Origin: Ulota crispa
Taxonomy: Eukaryota; Streptophyta; Bryopsida; Orthotrichales; Orthotrichaceae
Length of the DNA: 64,000 bases
Reading direction: 5' to 3'
Assembly: GCA_963920765.1 (NCBI GenBank)
Contig: OY987242.1
Coordinates: 23,150,002-23,214,001 of the forward strand
The notes under the pieces are model-generated. The model was not told where the DNA came from and did not search any database. It saw only the letters and a list, made by a program, of their open reading frames with translations. This document shows, piece after piece, positions 1-12,162 of the stretch. Position 1 is the stretch's first letter; each line of letters opens with the position of its first letter. A program made the position numbers and the translations under genes.

Positions 1-300
1 ATTTGAATTTTTTTGAGATTGCACAATTGAAATGTGGCACTCTTCTTGGATGTTTGATGTATTGTGTTGTTGCTTTGATCCTTCTTTGACCAAACATGGA
101 TACGTATTTTGAGACCATGATGTATAAACACCATTATTTATCAACTCCCATATCCGATTCCATTGTCATTTTTTGGGTTGGATGCAAAACTCTTGTAATT
201 ACAAGCGTTCTTCAAGATCATTTTCCAAATTGTTGAGTGATTTTACTATATAGGCCAAAAACTACTCTCCCAAACCAAAATATGGTTCGATGGTCTCTAA
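1..300. other. AT-rich non-coding DNA
   Basis: No coding frame or recognisable repeat was found. It is plain AT-rich flank of the TTAA-bounded element that starts near 301. Confidence 0.5.
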
Positions 301-1230
301 ACTCCTAAAGGACTGAGCCTTTTTTTCAAGTTAAAGTGATTGATAACTGCCACTTCTAGGGGAATGAGTAGAAAAGTAGGAAAATTTGTTTTTATTTAAA
401 TCTGGCTCCAGGATCTTGCTCTAGACTGCCAGAAGACTTGTGGGAAAAAATAAAGTCAATTTAGATGGAGAGGAGTGAGATATTTACAGTTAAAGTGCAA
501 AAAAAAAGTTTTTTTCCCTTATGCCTAAAATTTCAGAAGTCTTTGACCACTCTTATATCAAAAAAATTACTCTATGCAAAGTTGAGGTTTATTTTTCCCA
601 TGTAGGAGATCAAGTTAGGTATATGTGGGAGAATTTTCAAATCAATTGGAACTATACAATACATGGGAAAAAAATAGTAAGTAAAATGAAGTAGAGAATG
701 AGTCAAAACACTAAATTGTTAAGAATTTAATTATTGAAATGAAAAATGCAAATCTCAATGGTGTAATGTTGCAATAAACAATATACTTCTTTTGGTTTAG
801 GTTTTTTTCCAAAATAATGAAAATTGAGTAAAATAAAGGACTTCAAAGTTTATTTTAGAGTAGAGAATCCCTAACTACCTGCAAACAAAAACTCCTCATA
901 ACTTTCATCTCATTGATTGAAATTGAATGGTTCAAAGCTACTCACGTATAAAAAAATCTAAAGAACCAATTTCAAAAAACAAAATTCAAAAAATGTAATT
1001 TTTAAAGAAATTTTTGGGCTGCCCGGATGGGCAGTCCTCCCCAAATTTTCATAAAATCATGCATAATTTCTTTGTCGAATGTCGAAATGAAGAAAAAATT
1101 AGATGTCCACAGAGATCTTTGAATTCCCCACCTACAATAAAAGTTTCAAAACATTGCACAAAACAGTTTAACCATAGGTACATGCCCAAAATCCATTTGT
1201 CCCCCAAACGGACAAACAATCCTTTAGGGG
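301..1230. mobile_element. TTAA-bounded non-autonomous element, copy T1
   Basis: The left terminus reads ACTCCTAAAGGACTGAGCC after CTAA, a likely decayed TTAA. The right terminus is the inverted CCCCTAAAGGATTG followed by an intact TTAA at 1231-1234. Length is about 930 bp and there is no meaningful coding capacity. Its interior is shared with sequence at 22.88-23.64 kb, 37.17-37.63 kb and 39.79-39.96 kb, so it is a repeat family rather than a chance pair of termini. TTAA target choice and C-rich ends suggest a piggyBac-like origin; that assignment is inference. Confidence 0.55.
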
Positions 1231-1234
1231 TTAA

Positions 1235-1607
1235 ATTCAATCATCGGAATTATTAAGTTTTTCAAAGACAAAGCACATGTCTCTGACAATAAATAAAAAA
1301 TAAAAAAATTGTGATGATTTTTAATTGTGAGGTTTAACCAAATATATGTAAAAAAAACGACTTTTTTTACATCAATATAAAATAAGCTTTACGATTTTGC
1401 AAAATTCATGATACATGTACGTAATTGTCTCAAAAACCCAAAGTATCATTCAAGTTTTAGAATTTCTAGATTTGAGAAACTCCAAAATTTAGAAATTTAT
1501 AGATTTCACAACTTCAAATTGGATTAAAATTTAGACTTGTTTTGTACAAGTATTCCATAGTCCAAACCACACGTGTATGTTTATTCTCAAAAGCTAGTTT
1601 TTACTAG
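1235..1607. other. AT-rich spacer between T1 and the LINE
   Basis: No gene, RNA or clear repeat was seen. It ends at the left target-site duplication of the LINE. Confidence 0.45.
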
Positions 1608-2022
1608 GTTCAAGAAGTGGCCCCGGACCATTCTTCTCCTTTGTGCTACCGGAACCCCGGAGCTCCGCTAGGATTCCAATTAGGGTTTCAAGCACAAGAG
1701 GGTTCCTGCAATTGTTCATGTCGTTTTGCTGCAGCAATCTCGAGTGTCTTCAGGAGGTAGAGAATGTAGCATCGTAGTCATGACCACCACAACAAAAGTG
1801 CGAGGCAATACCGATAGAATATAGAGTAGCGTAGTCATAGAAAGTTTTGGGGAAGGATGACCAATGACGTCCGCTGAGGTCACGGTAAAGTTTAGAAACA
1901 ATCAGAGAAGTAATCCAAGAGAATTTAGCTGTAGCTAGTGACAAGCGGCAACTGTCAAGGCCCAAGGCGTCAACACCAAACAACTGGTTTCACGCCGACG
2001 CCAATCTGCACAATAGCTTTGA

Positions 2023-4452
2023 ATGGAGAATCTTCAGGAACATGCAGAAGGAAATGAAGGAGTAGAAGAACCCCTCTCCGCGCCAAGGGGAGAAAGCAAA
2101 GTCCGGCTACCAACGGAGCAGGAGATGGGCTGGGGAATAGAGTCCCAGCCAAAGCTGCCATCACCAACACTCATATACAAGCGTGCTGCGATCTCGGAAG
2201 AGGAGGAAAGAGCAAAGACAGCTCGCGAAGAATCGGCAGAGCCACTTATTAACTCCAGCTGGAAGCCATTGGTAGAACTTTCAAGGGAGCAGCTCAAAAA
2301 CATAAGATCAACACGCCAACTGACGGCCAAACAGTTGGTACATGGAAGAATTTCAAGTACACACTCAGGACACCTAAACCTAGTGAAATTTCTGAAATCA
2401 CACATAACAGACCCAATCGTAGCTATTCAAATGTTAGCCAGAGGATAGTATAGGATCAAATTTGAAGACAAAGAAAGCGCGGTGAGAGGAGCAAACTTGG
2501 CAAATATGGGTTGGGGAGGTAGGGTGGTAAGCTTCAGCAAGTTGCAAGATGGCTTTATAGCCTCAGTAGGAAAAACCCTAGAAACCATAGACAACCATCA
2601 GTCTAAGTACAATTCCTAGATCTGGACACCCCACTAGTATCAGAAGACTACCTCAAACTACTGGGAAGCATGATAGGGAAGGTAGTTGCAATAAAAGGAC
2701 TACACTTGGCAACCAAACGTCCGACAGGCCCTATTGTCAATATTATAATAGCGGACACATCAAAACTTCTAGCAATGTTGAGGGTCCCGATGCTGGTAGA
2801 AGAAAGCCAAAAGCAACGGATTTTTGAACAAAGGGTCTGGTATGCTGGCCTCCCGGAGCAATGCAACAGGTGCAGACAATTCAAGCATGCAACAAAAGAT
2901 TGTCCACTAGGTTGTCAAGGTAAGCAAACCGCAGCTAAAAATTTGCCGGCATCAGAGGAATAGGCATCAAATGAAGATGACTTCACATTGATCAAAAGGA
3001 AAAAACCACGGAAAGAACCAGCATTGGAGGAGAGGGAATCTAGGAACCTAGCAATCACACACAAAGGGCCAACATCACACACAAAGAGATCCAACAAGAA
3101 CGAGGGTCTTGCACCAAGGCCAATCCTAGATATGAACTTCCCTCCCTTAAAAAGCTTCACTAGTCCGCAAGGTGGCAAAGATGGGAACGGAGGCTCGAAG
3201 TCAACAATATACAAAACAAACAAGGAACAGGGAAAGACAGGGGCCACCGACGCTGACAAGGAGGCGGACCCTCCAACGCTCAAGGAACATTCCAGGGGAG
3301 CCCCAAGGAAGGAATTCAACGCAAGGAAAACCCCCAGCAAGGACCTCCCCCCAACTTCACAGTGAAGCAAGGAAAGAATAGAAGACAATGACAAGATGTC
3401 AACACCGCTGCAAGCTCCGAGCAATACAAATGGAGGGGGAGGAAACACCAAACGGGCAACCACACATCTGCCAAAGAATATGTGGTCCTCACTCTCAGTA
3501 GAAGAGATCAAAGAAACCTTCCTAGTAGAAAACAAACCCAGTGGGATGGAGGGGCCAAAATTCCTCACCATCTGGCCGGTGGTCTACAAAATAAACGAGC
3601 AAAGGCAAAAAGTACTATTGGAAGTTAGGGGAGGTGTCCCGGGCCTACAAGACCCGACATCGTTAACATTTACTATCCAAGACCAAGGAATCAAAAAGGT
3701 CAAAGGGAAAATCTTGACAAGCCTGAGGGAGTACCTAAAGGACAACCTCAGAAGACCCCCCAAACTTGCTCAATGGGAAGCTATAAAGTGGCTAGCTAGA
3801 TGGGATGGAGACGGAGAAGCACAAGAACTCACAATTCTTGTTGCAATCTACGTTGCTCCAAAAGCAAAAGCGAGAAGAATGGCAGCAAAGGCGAGAAGAA
3901 TGGCAACGGTTGCGTGGTGGGAAACCAAAACAATCACAAAGCTCGCACATTGGCGAGGCAGAGTGAAGGCCAACCAACTACTAAAGGTTTCGGCAAAGTT
4001 GAATGGAGATATTCAGCTCAATGCGGACTGGCACGCTGGTATCAATGCGTTGCTAGAACAACCCAATAAATAGGATCCCTTAGCGCGTAATCTGCCTTAC
4101 TCAATTATAATTGGGTCGAAAGTCGGTAAGTCAGAAACTAACTATCAGAAGTTCAGGAAAACAAACCTTGACGATGGTCGCCCTACTCTCAGAGGGAAGA
4201 TACCTGGAATTCTACCTGCATGAACTTGGGATATGTGCCGTTTGCAGCATGAGTACTTCTACTACACGAGAGGAAAAAGGAGAACCCTGCGTCGAAAAAC
4301 ACACAAACTCCATGACGATGAACGAGTCAACTAAGGCTCTACAAAAGAGGCCAAGGGTGTTAGAGGCACCCCCAACCCCAATGACAGCAACGTCCACAAT
4401 AAAAGACAGGCTGCAAGAGGACGGCTTGAGCTCGAGATCATCAGCCTTGTAA
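2023..4452 (+). pseudogene. LINE ORF1 (nucleic-acid binding protein), broken
   Basis: ORF1 opens with an ATG at 2023 and an acidic N-terminal stretch. It is then read in pieces across several stops. Around 2845-2915 it carries a CCHC zinc knuckle, CNRCRQFKHATKDC, with C-x2-C-x4-H-x4-C spacing. That knuckle, after an upstream region resembling the DUF4283-type domain, is the usual plan of plant L1 ORF1 proteins, which bind the element's RNA. A lysine- and proline-rich low-complexity tail follows. A C-homopolymer at about 4459-4468 lies in the short gap before ORF2. The exact end of ORF1 is uncertain because the frame changes between 3365 and 4452. Confidence 0.7.
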
Positions 4453-4489
4453 TAAATTCCCCCCCCCCTATACCAAGCAAAAACCAGAG

Positions 4490-5640
4490 ATGATGCAAGA
4501 AGGCCTAACACTAGCAACATTCAATATCTAAGGCTTTGGAGTTAGGACTAGAGGCGCAAAGAAGCAAGTATATATAAGAAGGATTTTTGAGAGGATGGAA
4601 GTCCCACCACGAATTGTATTGCTGCAGGAGCACTGGATGGAAGAGCAACGTTGCAAAAGGTGCCGAAGCCTATCATTTCTAGGAAGCCTGCAAGCATGGA
4701 ACTTTGCGACCAAAGAAGGAGATAGGGTGAGATGGCGAGCAGGCACGGCAATTTTGCTAGACTTGACCATAGCAACACAAGTCAAAGAAGGAAAAATCCT
4801 AGCTCCAAGGAGAGCTCAATACATCAAACTTGAAACGGAAGGAAACATGAAGCTAGTAATTATGAATGTGTATACCCCAAACTCACCAAACAAAAGAAGG
4901 GAGCTCTGGGAGATGATACTAGACGCGGACATCCCAAGAGACGCATTCATCCTTGTTGGGGACTTTAACATGGTCGAGGAACAAAACAATCGAATGGGCA
5001 ACTCCAGATTTGGAAGCACCACATGCCAACAAGAGCTAATGGCGTGTTTGCGCCTGCTTAATCACTACGGAATGGGAGACGTGTACACCTTGGATCTCTT
5101 CCACACAAAAACAAGCAAAGTCTATACTTGAGAAAACAACAGCAGAGGAGCCACTCAAAGAGCAGCACAAATAGACCGCGTTTATGTGTCCCAGAATCTG
5201 TGCGATTAGGGAGGAGTGTACCAAGCATATCCCCACACGCAGATCTCGGACCACGCGCCAGTAACGTTAGGAGTTTTCCCAACTTGTAAAAGAGAAAGAC
5301 GGAGCAGCATGCGTCCCTCTGCATTAAACAAGCCACAGTCGCATAGAATCAAGGCGGCATGGTCTAACGCACCTAAACCAAGGGAGGGTGAATTGTGGAT
5401 ACAATGGATAGAGGAAGCGCAAGTCTGCACGCTCAAGAAGGCGCATATGGTACACAAAGAGCACTCAGCCTATAGATACAAGGAAGAACAAGAGGCAATG
5501 AGACAGGTACAACGGGTAGAAGAGTACCTGCAAGGGAACCAAGGAGACCGGAGGGCCACAAACACACTAGAAGCAATGAGATCCAAGTTGCACAAGCTCA
5601 CAAAAAATATCCTTGATAAACGTTTCCACTAGGCATCAAC
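4490..5640 (+). pseudogene. LINE ORF2, AP-like endonuclease domain
   Basis: ORF2 appears to start at the ATG at 4490. The first residues, LTLATFNI then a stop then GFG, match the start of EEP-family endonucleases. Further motifs follow in order: LLQEHW with the metal-binding Glu, NVYTPNSPNKRRELW, LVGDFNMV, IDRVYVS, and SDHAPV with the catalytic Asp-His. This domain nicks target DNA to prime reverse transcription. Stops occur after the NI motif, after KVYT near 5131, after LCD near 5208 and near 5630, so the frame is dead. The motif order and spacing leave little doubt about the family. Confidence 0.85.
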
Positions 5641-7300
5641 AAGATGGGTAAGAAAAGGCAACAGGGGTTCAAAGGAATTCTTCAAGGCTCATCAAGTGTA
5701 CAGACCATGCACCACCATAGCACAGATAGATGTACACGGCAGAACCCTCACGGCCCAGAATGAGAAATTGGAAGCCATCAAAGACTTCTATCACGGTCTC
5801 TACGCCACGGACGGGAAATTAGCCAAAGTCCAATGCGCCAGAGCCGAGGTGCTTGAGAGCACGCCTAGAGTGGTTGCAGCAGATCACAATGCTAAACTTA
5901 CTAGGCCAGTCTCACTCCAAGAAATCCAAGGGCAATTAAAGCACTGCCTAGTGGGAAAGTGCCAGGAGTTGACGGCATCATAACCAACTTCTACAAAGGC
6001 GACGGGGAAAACACAGACAAAATACTCGCCATAGCATTGGCAGTCCAAGAGGTGTTTGACACCGGGGAGATGAGCGCGGCCCACAACTAGGGGGTGATAA
6101 CGCTGATTCACAAGGGGGGCCTAGCAGGTCTGATTTTGAACTACCGACCAATCACTTTACTAGACGCCTTCTACAAAATGATAGCCAAAACGTTGGCTCT
6201 CCGACTCCAAGCAATATTCCCAAACATTACAAGACCAAACCAGACAAGGTTTGTACAAGGGAGGTGCATCCTTGACAATGTGTTTCTTGCCCAAGAAGTG
6301 ATACACTACGCGGAGATCTCGAGGTAGAGGCTGGCTCTAATCCTATTGGATTTTGAAAAAGCCTACAACAAGATTGAATGGCACTTCATGGAAGCTGTGT
6401 TAAGGAAGCAAGGGTTCTGCAAAGTGTTCATCAAGGGAGTACTCGCCTTATACTCGAACGTCACATCTAGAGTGGTGGTAAATGGGGAAGCAGGAGCACC
6501 ATTCAACCTGTCAAGATCCATAAGACAGGGGTGCCCCCTTGCACTGTTCTTGTTTAAAGTAGTACTAGACTCATTGGGCCACATGCTCTGCAACCCTAAA
6601 TATGAGGTGGAGGGGTTTCAACTCCCCAACGGTAGTATCTTCAAAGACGCATCCTATGCAGATGATACCGCCATCTACCTTAACGGCATACCTACAAACC
6701 TGGACAGAGCACTTGGAATTTTCAACACTTTCTGCGTGGCATCCAGATAAAGCATCAATTGGCCCAAAACAATGGGGATCTAGGCTTTGCATGAGCAGCG
6801 AGACTTTGACTAGGGAACAAATCTTGGCCTTAGATGGGCAAATGATGGGGAGGGCGGGCGTTACCTAGGGCCACTCATCGGTATGCAGCTAAGGCGTGAT
6901 GTCAACACCAGCCCCTTGATGACATCATTGAAAGCAAAACTAAGGTGCTACACCTCAAAAACCTTATCATTAGCAGGCCGCGTTGTCATCAACAACCAAA
7001 TACTGCTTGCTACTTGCTGGTACACAACCGCTTTCTATGGAATTGACTAGAGGACATGTGACAAAATAAGAGCCTTGATGAGAACATTTGTGTGGACTAG
7101 GAAAAGAGATGACAAAAAGGCAGTCAATGTTAAGTGGACATCCTGCATGTTACCACTCACAGAAGGCGGGGTCAAACTGATAGACCCCCACCTTCAAACA
7201 TAGGCTCTGCTTGCAAAATTGGTCGTGCAAGGGCTGATGTTGGGTGAGGAGCCGTGGAAGGCCTTGATGCTCCGCAGATTATAGAGGTGCAAACTAGTAG
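5641..7300 (+). pseudogene. LINE ORF2, reverse transcriptase domain
   Basis: Reverse transcriptase of the L1 type. Visible motifs are NYRPITLLDAFYKMIAK (about 6140-6190), QTRFVQGRCILDN, LILLDFEKAYNKIEW with the first catalytic Asp (about 6340-6380), RSIRQGCPLA, and ASYADDTAIYLNG with the YADD box at about 6652-6666. A thumb-like region follows, with the usual GRVVINNQILLATCWY-like stretch. Stops interrupt the frame several times, for example after 6327 and 6750. No RNase H domain was recognised. Confidence 0.88.
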
Positions 7301-8768
7301 GGGATTCCCGGTGGCACACCTTGGTGAATTGGCTCTTCTTTGCAAAGGGGACCAAGAAGGAGAAGGACTCGGCACTCATGAAAGCATGTCTACATGCCTT
7401 CTCGCAGATTAAACAACAGCTTATCCAAGCCAAATTGGCGATAGAAGCCCAAATACTCAGACAACCCCTCTTCGGGAACCCGCACATACTGGAGGATGAT
7501 GGAACTTCGCTCGGATTTGGCCCTAGCATCAGGTTGCACCTATGGGCACAAGCAAGAGTCCACTAGATACACAACCTTTGGTCCAAACCCAAGGAGAACT
7601 GGTTACGGCTCCCGAAAATATTCATGCTACTTCTAGCCCATGGAAGGGCAACTAAACAGGGAAAGGAGAGATGCCTCAAGGCAATATCACACATACCATG
7701 GGATGCAAGAAGCGGGGAGTCGACGTGGTCCAAAGGAGATAGGGCCTACTATCTGCGGCGAGACTACTTCTTCTATTTCAAGGATCCCGGGTCGATTGAC
7801 AACATGGTCACTTGCTTCCACAAATTGAACGGGACCGATAGGCTCTTTGGGGAGGAGCAAAGCTAGCCACAGCCACAACATCCATTACTACTAGCAAGAG
7901 TAGTGCTATGGGAGGCAAAAAACAAAAATTTCACAACGTGCAACCCTAATTCAAAACCATGGGGAAGAGACCGAATCTGGGCCTACCTAGGGTATGCACA
8001 AGAGAAACTCACCTGGGATCCAGGGGAGTGGGAGTGGAAGGAGATGGCAAATTGCCAAAGGCTCCGTTCTTTGCCTACACCTCAAAGCGAGGGTACAAGA
8101 TACAATTGAAGACGGAAGGGGAACACCCCACATGCAAGTCTCAAATGCTCCAATGGGGCTTCTCAGCAACACAAGTGAAACACTTCTATCGATTCTTATG
8201 GCATGCTTCAAGGCCCCGTAAGGAAGCGACCTTTATATGGCTGGTAATGAGCAATGACATAAACATAGGAGATCGGCTGAGATGGGCAGGGGGACAATAC
8301 AACATATCATGCAGCCTCTGCCCAGATGACTTTGAATTGCAACGGCATCTGCTATGGAGTTGCCCATTCTCTAGGGAAGTATGGCAACGTTACAATTTAC
8401 TAGCTTGCAGAAGCAAGATTCTAGAAATTACATGTTATGAATTAGCGATGTTGGGGCACTTTGACATCAGTTGCACAAACAAGGAGTCAAAGTATGTCTA
8501 CTTGCACCAACCGTGGGATCTACTAAGAACCTTTTTACTCTGGCAAATATGGGTCACGCGTTCCGCCAAGAAATTTCAAGAATAAGAAGTGAGCAAGGAA
8601 GCCACTCTCACAAGAGCATGGGTAAACACAATGCATGCAAGAGCGGCAGTTTGGAGAAACATGCCCGAGGTGATCAAGAACCAGGACACCTTGGCAGATC
8701 TAGAGATTCTATTCTATAAGGAGTGGTCGCCCAATTTTTGTGAGATAGGGTCAAGAGTATATCACTAG
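7301..8768 (+). pseudogene. LINE ORF2, C-terminal zf-RVT-like region
   Basis: The end of ORF2. The best part, about 8040-8585, contains KEATFIWLVMSNDINIGDRL, then a Cys/His cluster CSLCPDDFELQRHLLWSCPF and REVW. This is the arrangement of the zf-RVT domain that ends plant LINE polymerases. The frame continues beyond a TAA near 8584 to a terminal TAG at 8766-8768. Earlier parts, 7300-7960, are open only in pieces. About 95 bp of non-coding 3' sequence follow before the right target-site duplication. Confidence 0.75.
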
Positions 8769-8862
8769 TCCACCCCACTTTTGTTTACAAATTTCCACTA
8801 CTAAATAACAACCACCGCACGGTGGTGTCTTGGGGACATGGCCCTACAAGCCTAGCAAGGCA

Positions 8863-8878
8863 TTCAGGAAGTGGCCCC
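8863..8878 (+). repeat. Right target-site duplication of the LINE
   Basis: TTCAGGAAGTGGCCCC repeats the sequence at about 1609-1624 with one change, bracketing the LINE. Confidence 0.7.
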
Positions 8879-9688
8879 TCAGTATTATCACAATATCCAT
8901 TAACTTGGGAAAAATCTGACGTTGAGACTTTTGAGTTTCTACATCCTCAAAAGAGCATTTATTGAATACTCTTTCAAGGGCATAAAGTCCAAAAGTCCTA
9001 GAATTGGAGTTTTTTTTTTCTAAGTTAATGAATATTCCGTTCATTACTTCCAATGTAAGTATGATGATTTTTAGAAAGAACACCCTAATTAGGTTTAGAG
9101 CTTTGACATTGTAAACTCAAAACTAACTTTGTTAGAATTATAGGGTTTATTTTTTAATCATCAAAGAGTTTAGATTGCATGTTTCAAATCATTTTGATAA
9201 ATATCAATGAATAAAACAATGTCTCTAATCATAGGGGTATTGATGTATGAATCTTGGTGTAGAATTTTGTTGAAGAGCATGCATTTATTGTTCTTTCAAT
9301 TACACTTTATAATTTGTTTTCAGGTTTTTAAATGTATTGAGCACCATGTGTTCATTACATGTTTATGTTGACTATGCACAATAATTAAACTAGGAAAGGG
9401 ATTTGTTTGGAGAAGCTCTATTATAAATTTTGTGTAGTATTTTTCATTTAAAGTAGATTGTATGTTCCTCATAATTTTAACAAAGCAATTTATAAAAATA
9501 TGATCATACAAATGTGGTTCATAATATGCAATAATTATTCATGCCTTGGTGTTTCAGAATCATAATTATAATACACATTTTCAGTACATCATGTTAGTAC
9601 AAGCTAGATACCATGAGGTTTATAATTCAAAAATTAAATTTTTTAAATAAATGGAATGTCATCTTGATGTGTAACTCTTATTCTTTAA
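8879..9688. other. AT-rich non-coding DNA
   Basis: No coding sequence, RNA gene or well-bounded repeat recognised. It ends at a TTAA (9685-9688) that borders the next element. Confidence 0.45.
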
Positions 9689-10598
9689 CCCCTAAAGCCA
9701 TGGGGCCTTTATTTTGTCAAAAGACACTCAAAACTACCATTTCTATTGCAAAGAGTGAAAAAGTTTGAAAATTGGTCTTTTTTCATATCTAGCCTTAGGA
9801 TCTTATACTAGACTAGTATAAGAATATGGGAAAAAAAATTCATAAAATTTGACCTCCTAGACAAGATATTTGCGTTTAAAGTGTAATAAACAAACATTTT
9901 TGCACCTTGCATGACTAGATTGTTTGACTTTGAACTTTTTAAACTTAAACTTTTTGTACCACGGAGTTTTGAGGTTTAATTTTTTATGGTGGAAAATTGA
10001 GTTGAGAATCTTTGGAAAAAAACCAAAACAAAAATACTTAATTTTCATACTTGAAAAAAACATTAGGTAGAAGAAGGTATGAGAATGAACAAAAACTTAA
10101 ATTGTTAATAACCTTGCAATGGAATTGAAATGCAACAATCCCAATGGTAATATTGTTCTAGAAAGCAAACCTCACCCTCTCCAACAATTTTATTTGAAAA
10201 GATGTTAAACTTGCGTTCAAAAATGAACTTTGTAAGTTATTTTTTCAAGAAAATGCTTGAATTGCCCAAAAAACAAGATTGTCCATAACTTTCTCATAAC
10301 TAGTTCAAATGGAATGAATCAAAGTTTCAGATGTACATAAAACTATAACCTATGAGATTTTTTTATTAAATTTAGTTTTTGTAAAATAAATTTGCTGCAC
10401 GATCTCCATAAATTTTTGCTTATCTAGGCATAACTTTTGCTTTTGGGCATAGATTGGAATAAAAATTAGATTCCTCAAAAGCTAATGTGTTTTTTTATCT
10501 TCAAAAAAAGTTTCAAAAAATCAAAACAAAAATTGAGACCATAGGTACTTGCCTGAAATCTCATATGTCCCTCAAGGGGACACTCAGGGTTTTAGCAG
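9689..10598 (+). mobile_element. TTAA-bounded non-autonomous element, copy T2
   Basis: A 910-bp element between TTAA at 9685-9688 and TTAA at 10599-10602. The left end is CCCCTAAAGCCATGGGGCC. The right end is the inverted, mutated CTGCTAAAACCCTGAGTG. Its body matches the reverse complement of 23702-24615 almost throughout; the shared GGCCTTTATTTTGTCAAAAG near the left end is a good anchor. No transposase frame is present. Confidence 0.65.
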
Positions 10599-10970
10599 TT
10601 AAGAGGAGTTATAACATGAAAACCTTATATTTGAAAGCAAAGTTATGAAAGTCAATTTACATGTAAGGTGGTCAACCCTTATATATCAATCTTTGCATCA
10701 AAACATGTAGATCTTTAAAAATTCCTACATATGACTCTTTGAGAATATTCTAACATCTTATATATGCTCAGAGTACTATATTTTTAGGCTTGGAACAAGA
10801 TAATTCTAAATTTGTATAGGTTTGATTATGGGGATTATTATATTGTGAGCTTGGATCCGTGCATCATGAATTTTGAGTGGATTTTTTTGTCAAAATACTA
10901 AATTTTACATATAACTGTGTATATAGGGTTTTATAATTGTGCATTTAAACTTCCACCTCTTGAAACACTT

Positions 10971-11232
10971 AACACCATATTAATTAAATTGGGAAAAATA
11001 GTACATTTTGGGACTTTTGAAGAATTAAGGTGATCATCTTAATTCAAGCTCTAGCATTTTTTTTTGGTACACTTGCCCTCACATGAGAGGAAGAATTTGG
11101 GAGGGAAAACATATTTGTGGCTCAGATTGAATCTAATACCTTCAAATCTAGTTTAAGGTAACTTTTTGGATTTAAGGTGGAGTACAAAATGGGACCCCTA
11201 TTTTTCCCAATTTAACTAATAATTATGGTGTT
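10971..11232. mobile_element. 262-bp MITE with AACACCATA termini, copy 1
   Basis: Terminal inverted repeats AACACCATAT... and ...ATTATGGTGTT enclose 262 bp. A 4-bp direct repeat ACTT lies immediately outside each end (10967-10970 and 11233-11236). The same family is at 59647-59903 with a CTAG duplication, and from 63833 to the window end. The shared core includes GTACACTTGCCCTCACATGA. The element is non-coding and its superfamily is not recognised. Confidence 0.75.
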
Positions 11233-11417
11233 ACTTGCTCTTTTTTAGTTATTCCATTGATTTTGAGTTCAATATTGGTTTCCACTCAAATAATCTTAAC
11301 TCATTGCTCATGGCTCACGTTTTAAGCTCACAAAATAGAGTCTTTGTTTTTATTGCTTTCCAATATTGCAAACCTATAGAATGCCAACAAATGAGGTAGA
11401 CCAAAAAAGTCATTTAA

Positions 11418-11844
11418 CCCCTCATTGCCAGCTATTCTCAAAACAAATGGGTTTTGAGGACAAAAATGTCCCCTTTGGCGATGAGGGGTTAACCCCTAAA
11501 CGTTGAGGACAAAAAATGTCCTTTGGCTCCAAAAAAAACTCAATAGCCCAAAAGAAAACTAATTTTGATTTGGTTTTTTTTCAAAAGTGACCATAAATGC
11601 ATAGCGTATCACGGAAGGCAAAGAAAATTCATCAAATACACTCATATTTTTAGGTATCACAAGTTGTGAGAAAATTTAGAATCATTTTATTAGGTCCAAG
11701 CTGCCCTTATTGCAATTTTCATGGAATCAAGCATGTATTGTTGACTTTTGCAATTATTTGAAGCAATATTATTGGTGCCCAGCTGCAAAATACTGTAGAA
11801 GCTAAGCCAAGGCAAGCCATGGTGACCCACCCAACACTTAAGGA
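11418..11844. mobile_element. TTAA-bounded element, copy T8
   Basis: Bounded by TTAA at 11414-11417 and at 11845-11848. An internal TTAA at 11489-11492 closes a 71-bp unit whose ends are inverted (CCCCTCATTGCC / GGCGATGAGGGG), so the left end looks compound. The part from about 11600 to 11844 is the reverse complement of 45449-45680, which places it in the same subfamily as that copy. No coding capacity. Confidence 0.5.
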
Positions 11845-12162
11845 TTAAATGGATGAATATATGACCCTCTACCCAATATTTTGTCATCTATTTTTGTATT
11901 AGTTGAAAAAAATATAATTTTACAACTTGGCTATAATTTTGTCACCCAAAAATGCTACTACCAACACCACCATATTTAACCTCTAAAGGCCCAAACTATG
12001 TCTTTTGACAACATAGAAATTTTGAGTAGTCTAGTACATATAGAATAACAAGTATATTCCCACAAAAATTGTTAGAGGATGTGTGCCCAAGGAGGAACTT
12101 TACAATGCAATAATTTTCAAATTATTTTGATTCAAAGAAAAAATTTATGATGGAATATATAA

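Larger units (their letters stand above)
1625..8862 (+). mobile_element. Degenerate full-length LINE (L1-type, plant style)
   Basis: A non-LTR retrotransposon of about 7.2 kb in the plus orientation. It has a 5' leader to about 2020, then an ORF1 with a CCHC knuckle, then ORF2 with AP-type endonuclease, reverse transcriptase and a C-terminal zf-RVT-like domain. A 16-bp direct repeat flanks it: TTCAAGAAGTGGCCCC at about 1609-1624 and TTCAGGAAGTGGCCCC at 8863-8878, with one mismatch, as expected for a target-site duplication. No poly(A) tail is visible before the right copy, so the family may use another 3' end or the tail has decayed. Both ORFs contain many in-frame stops (roughly ten or more in ORF2), so it is inactive. 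It is GC-richer than its flanks. Confidence 0.88.
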
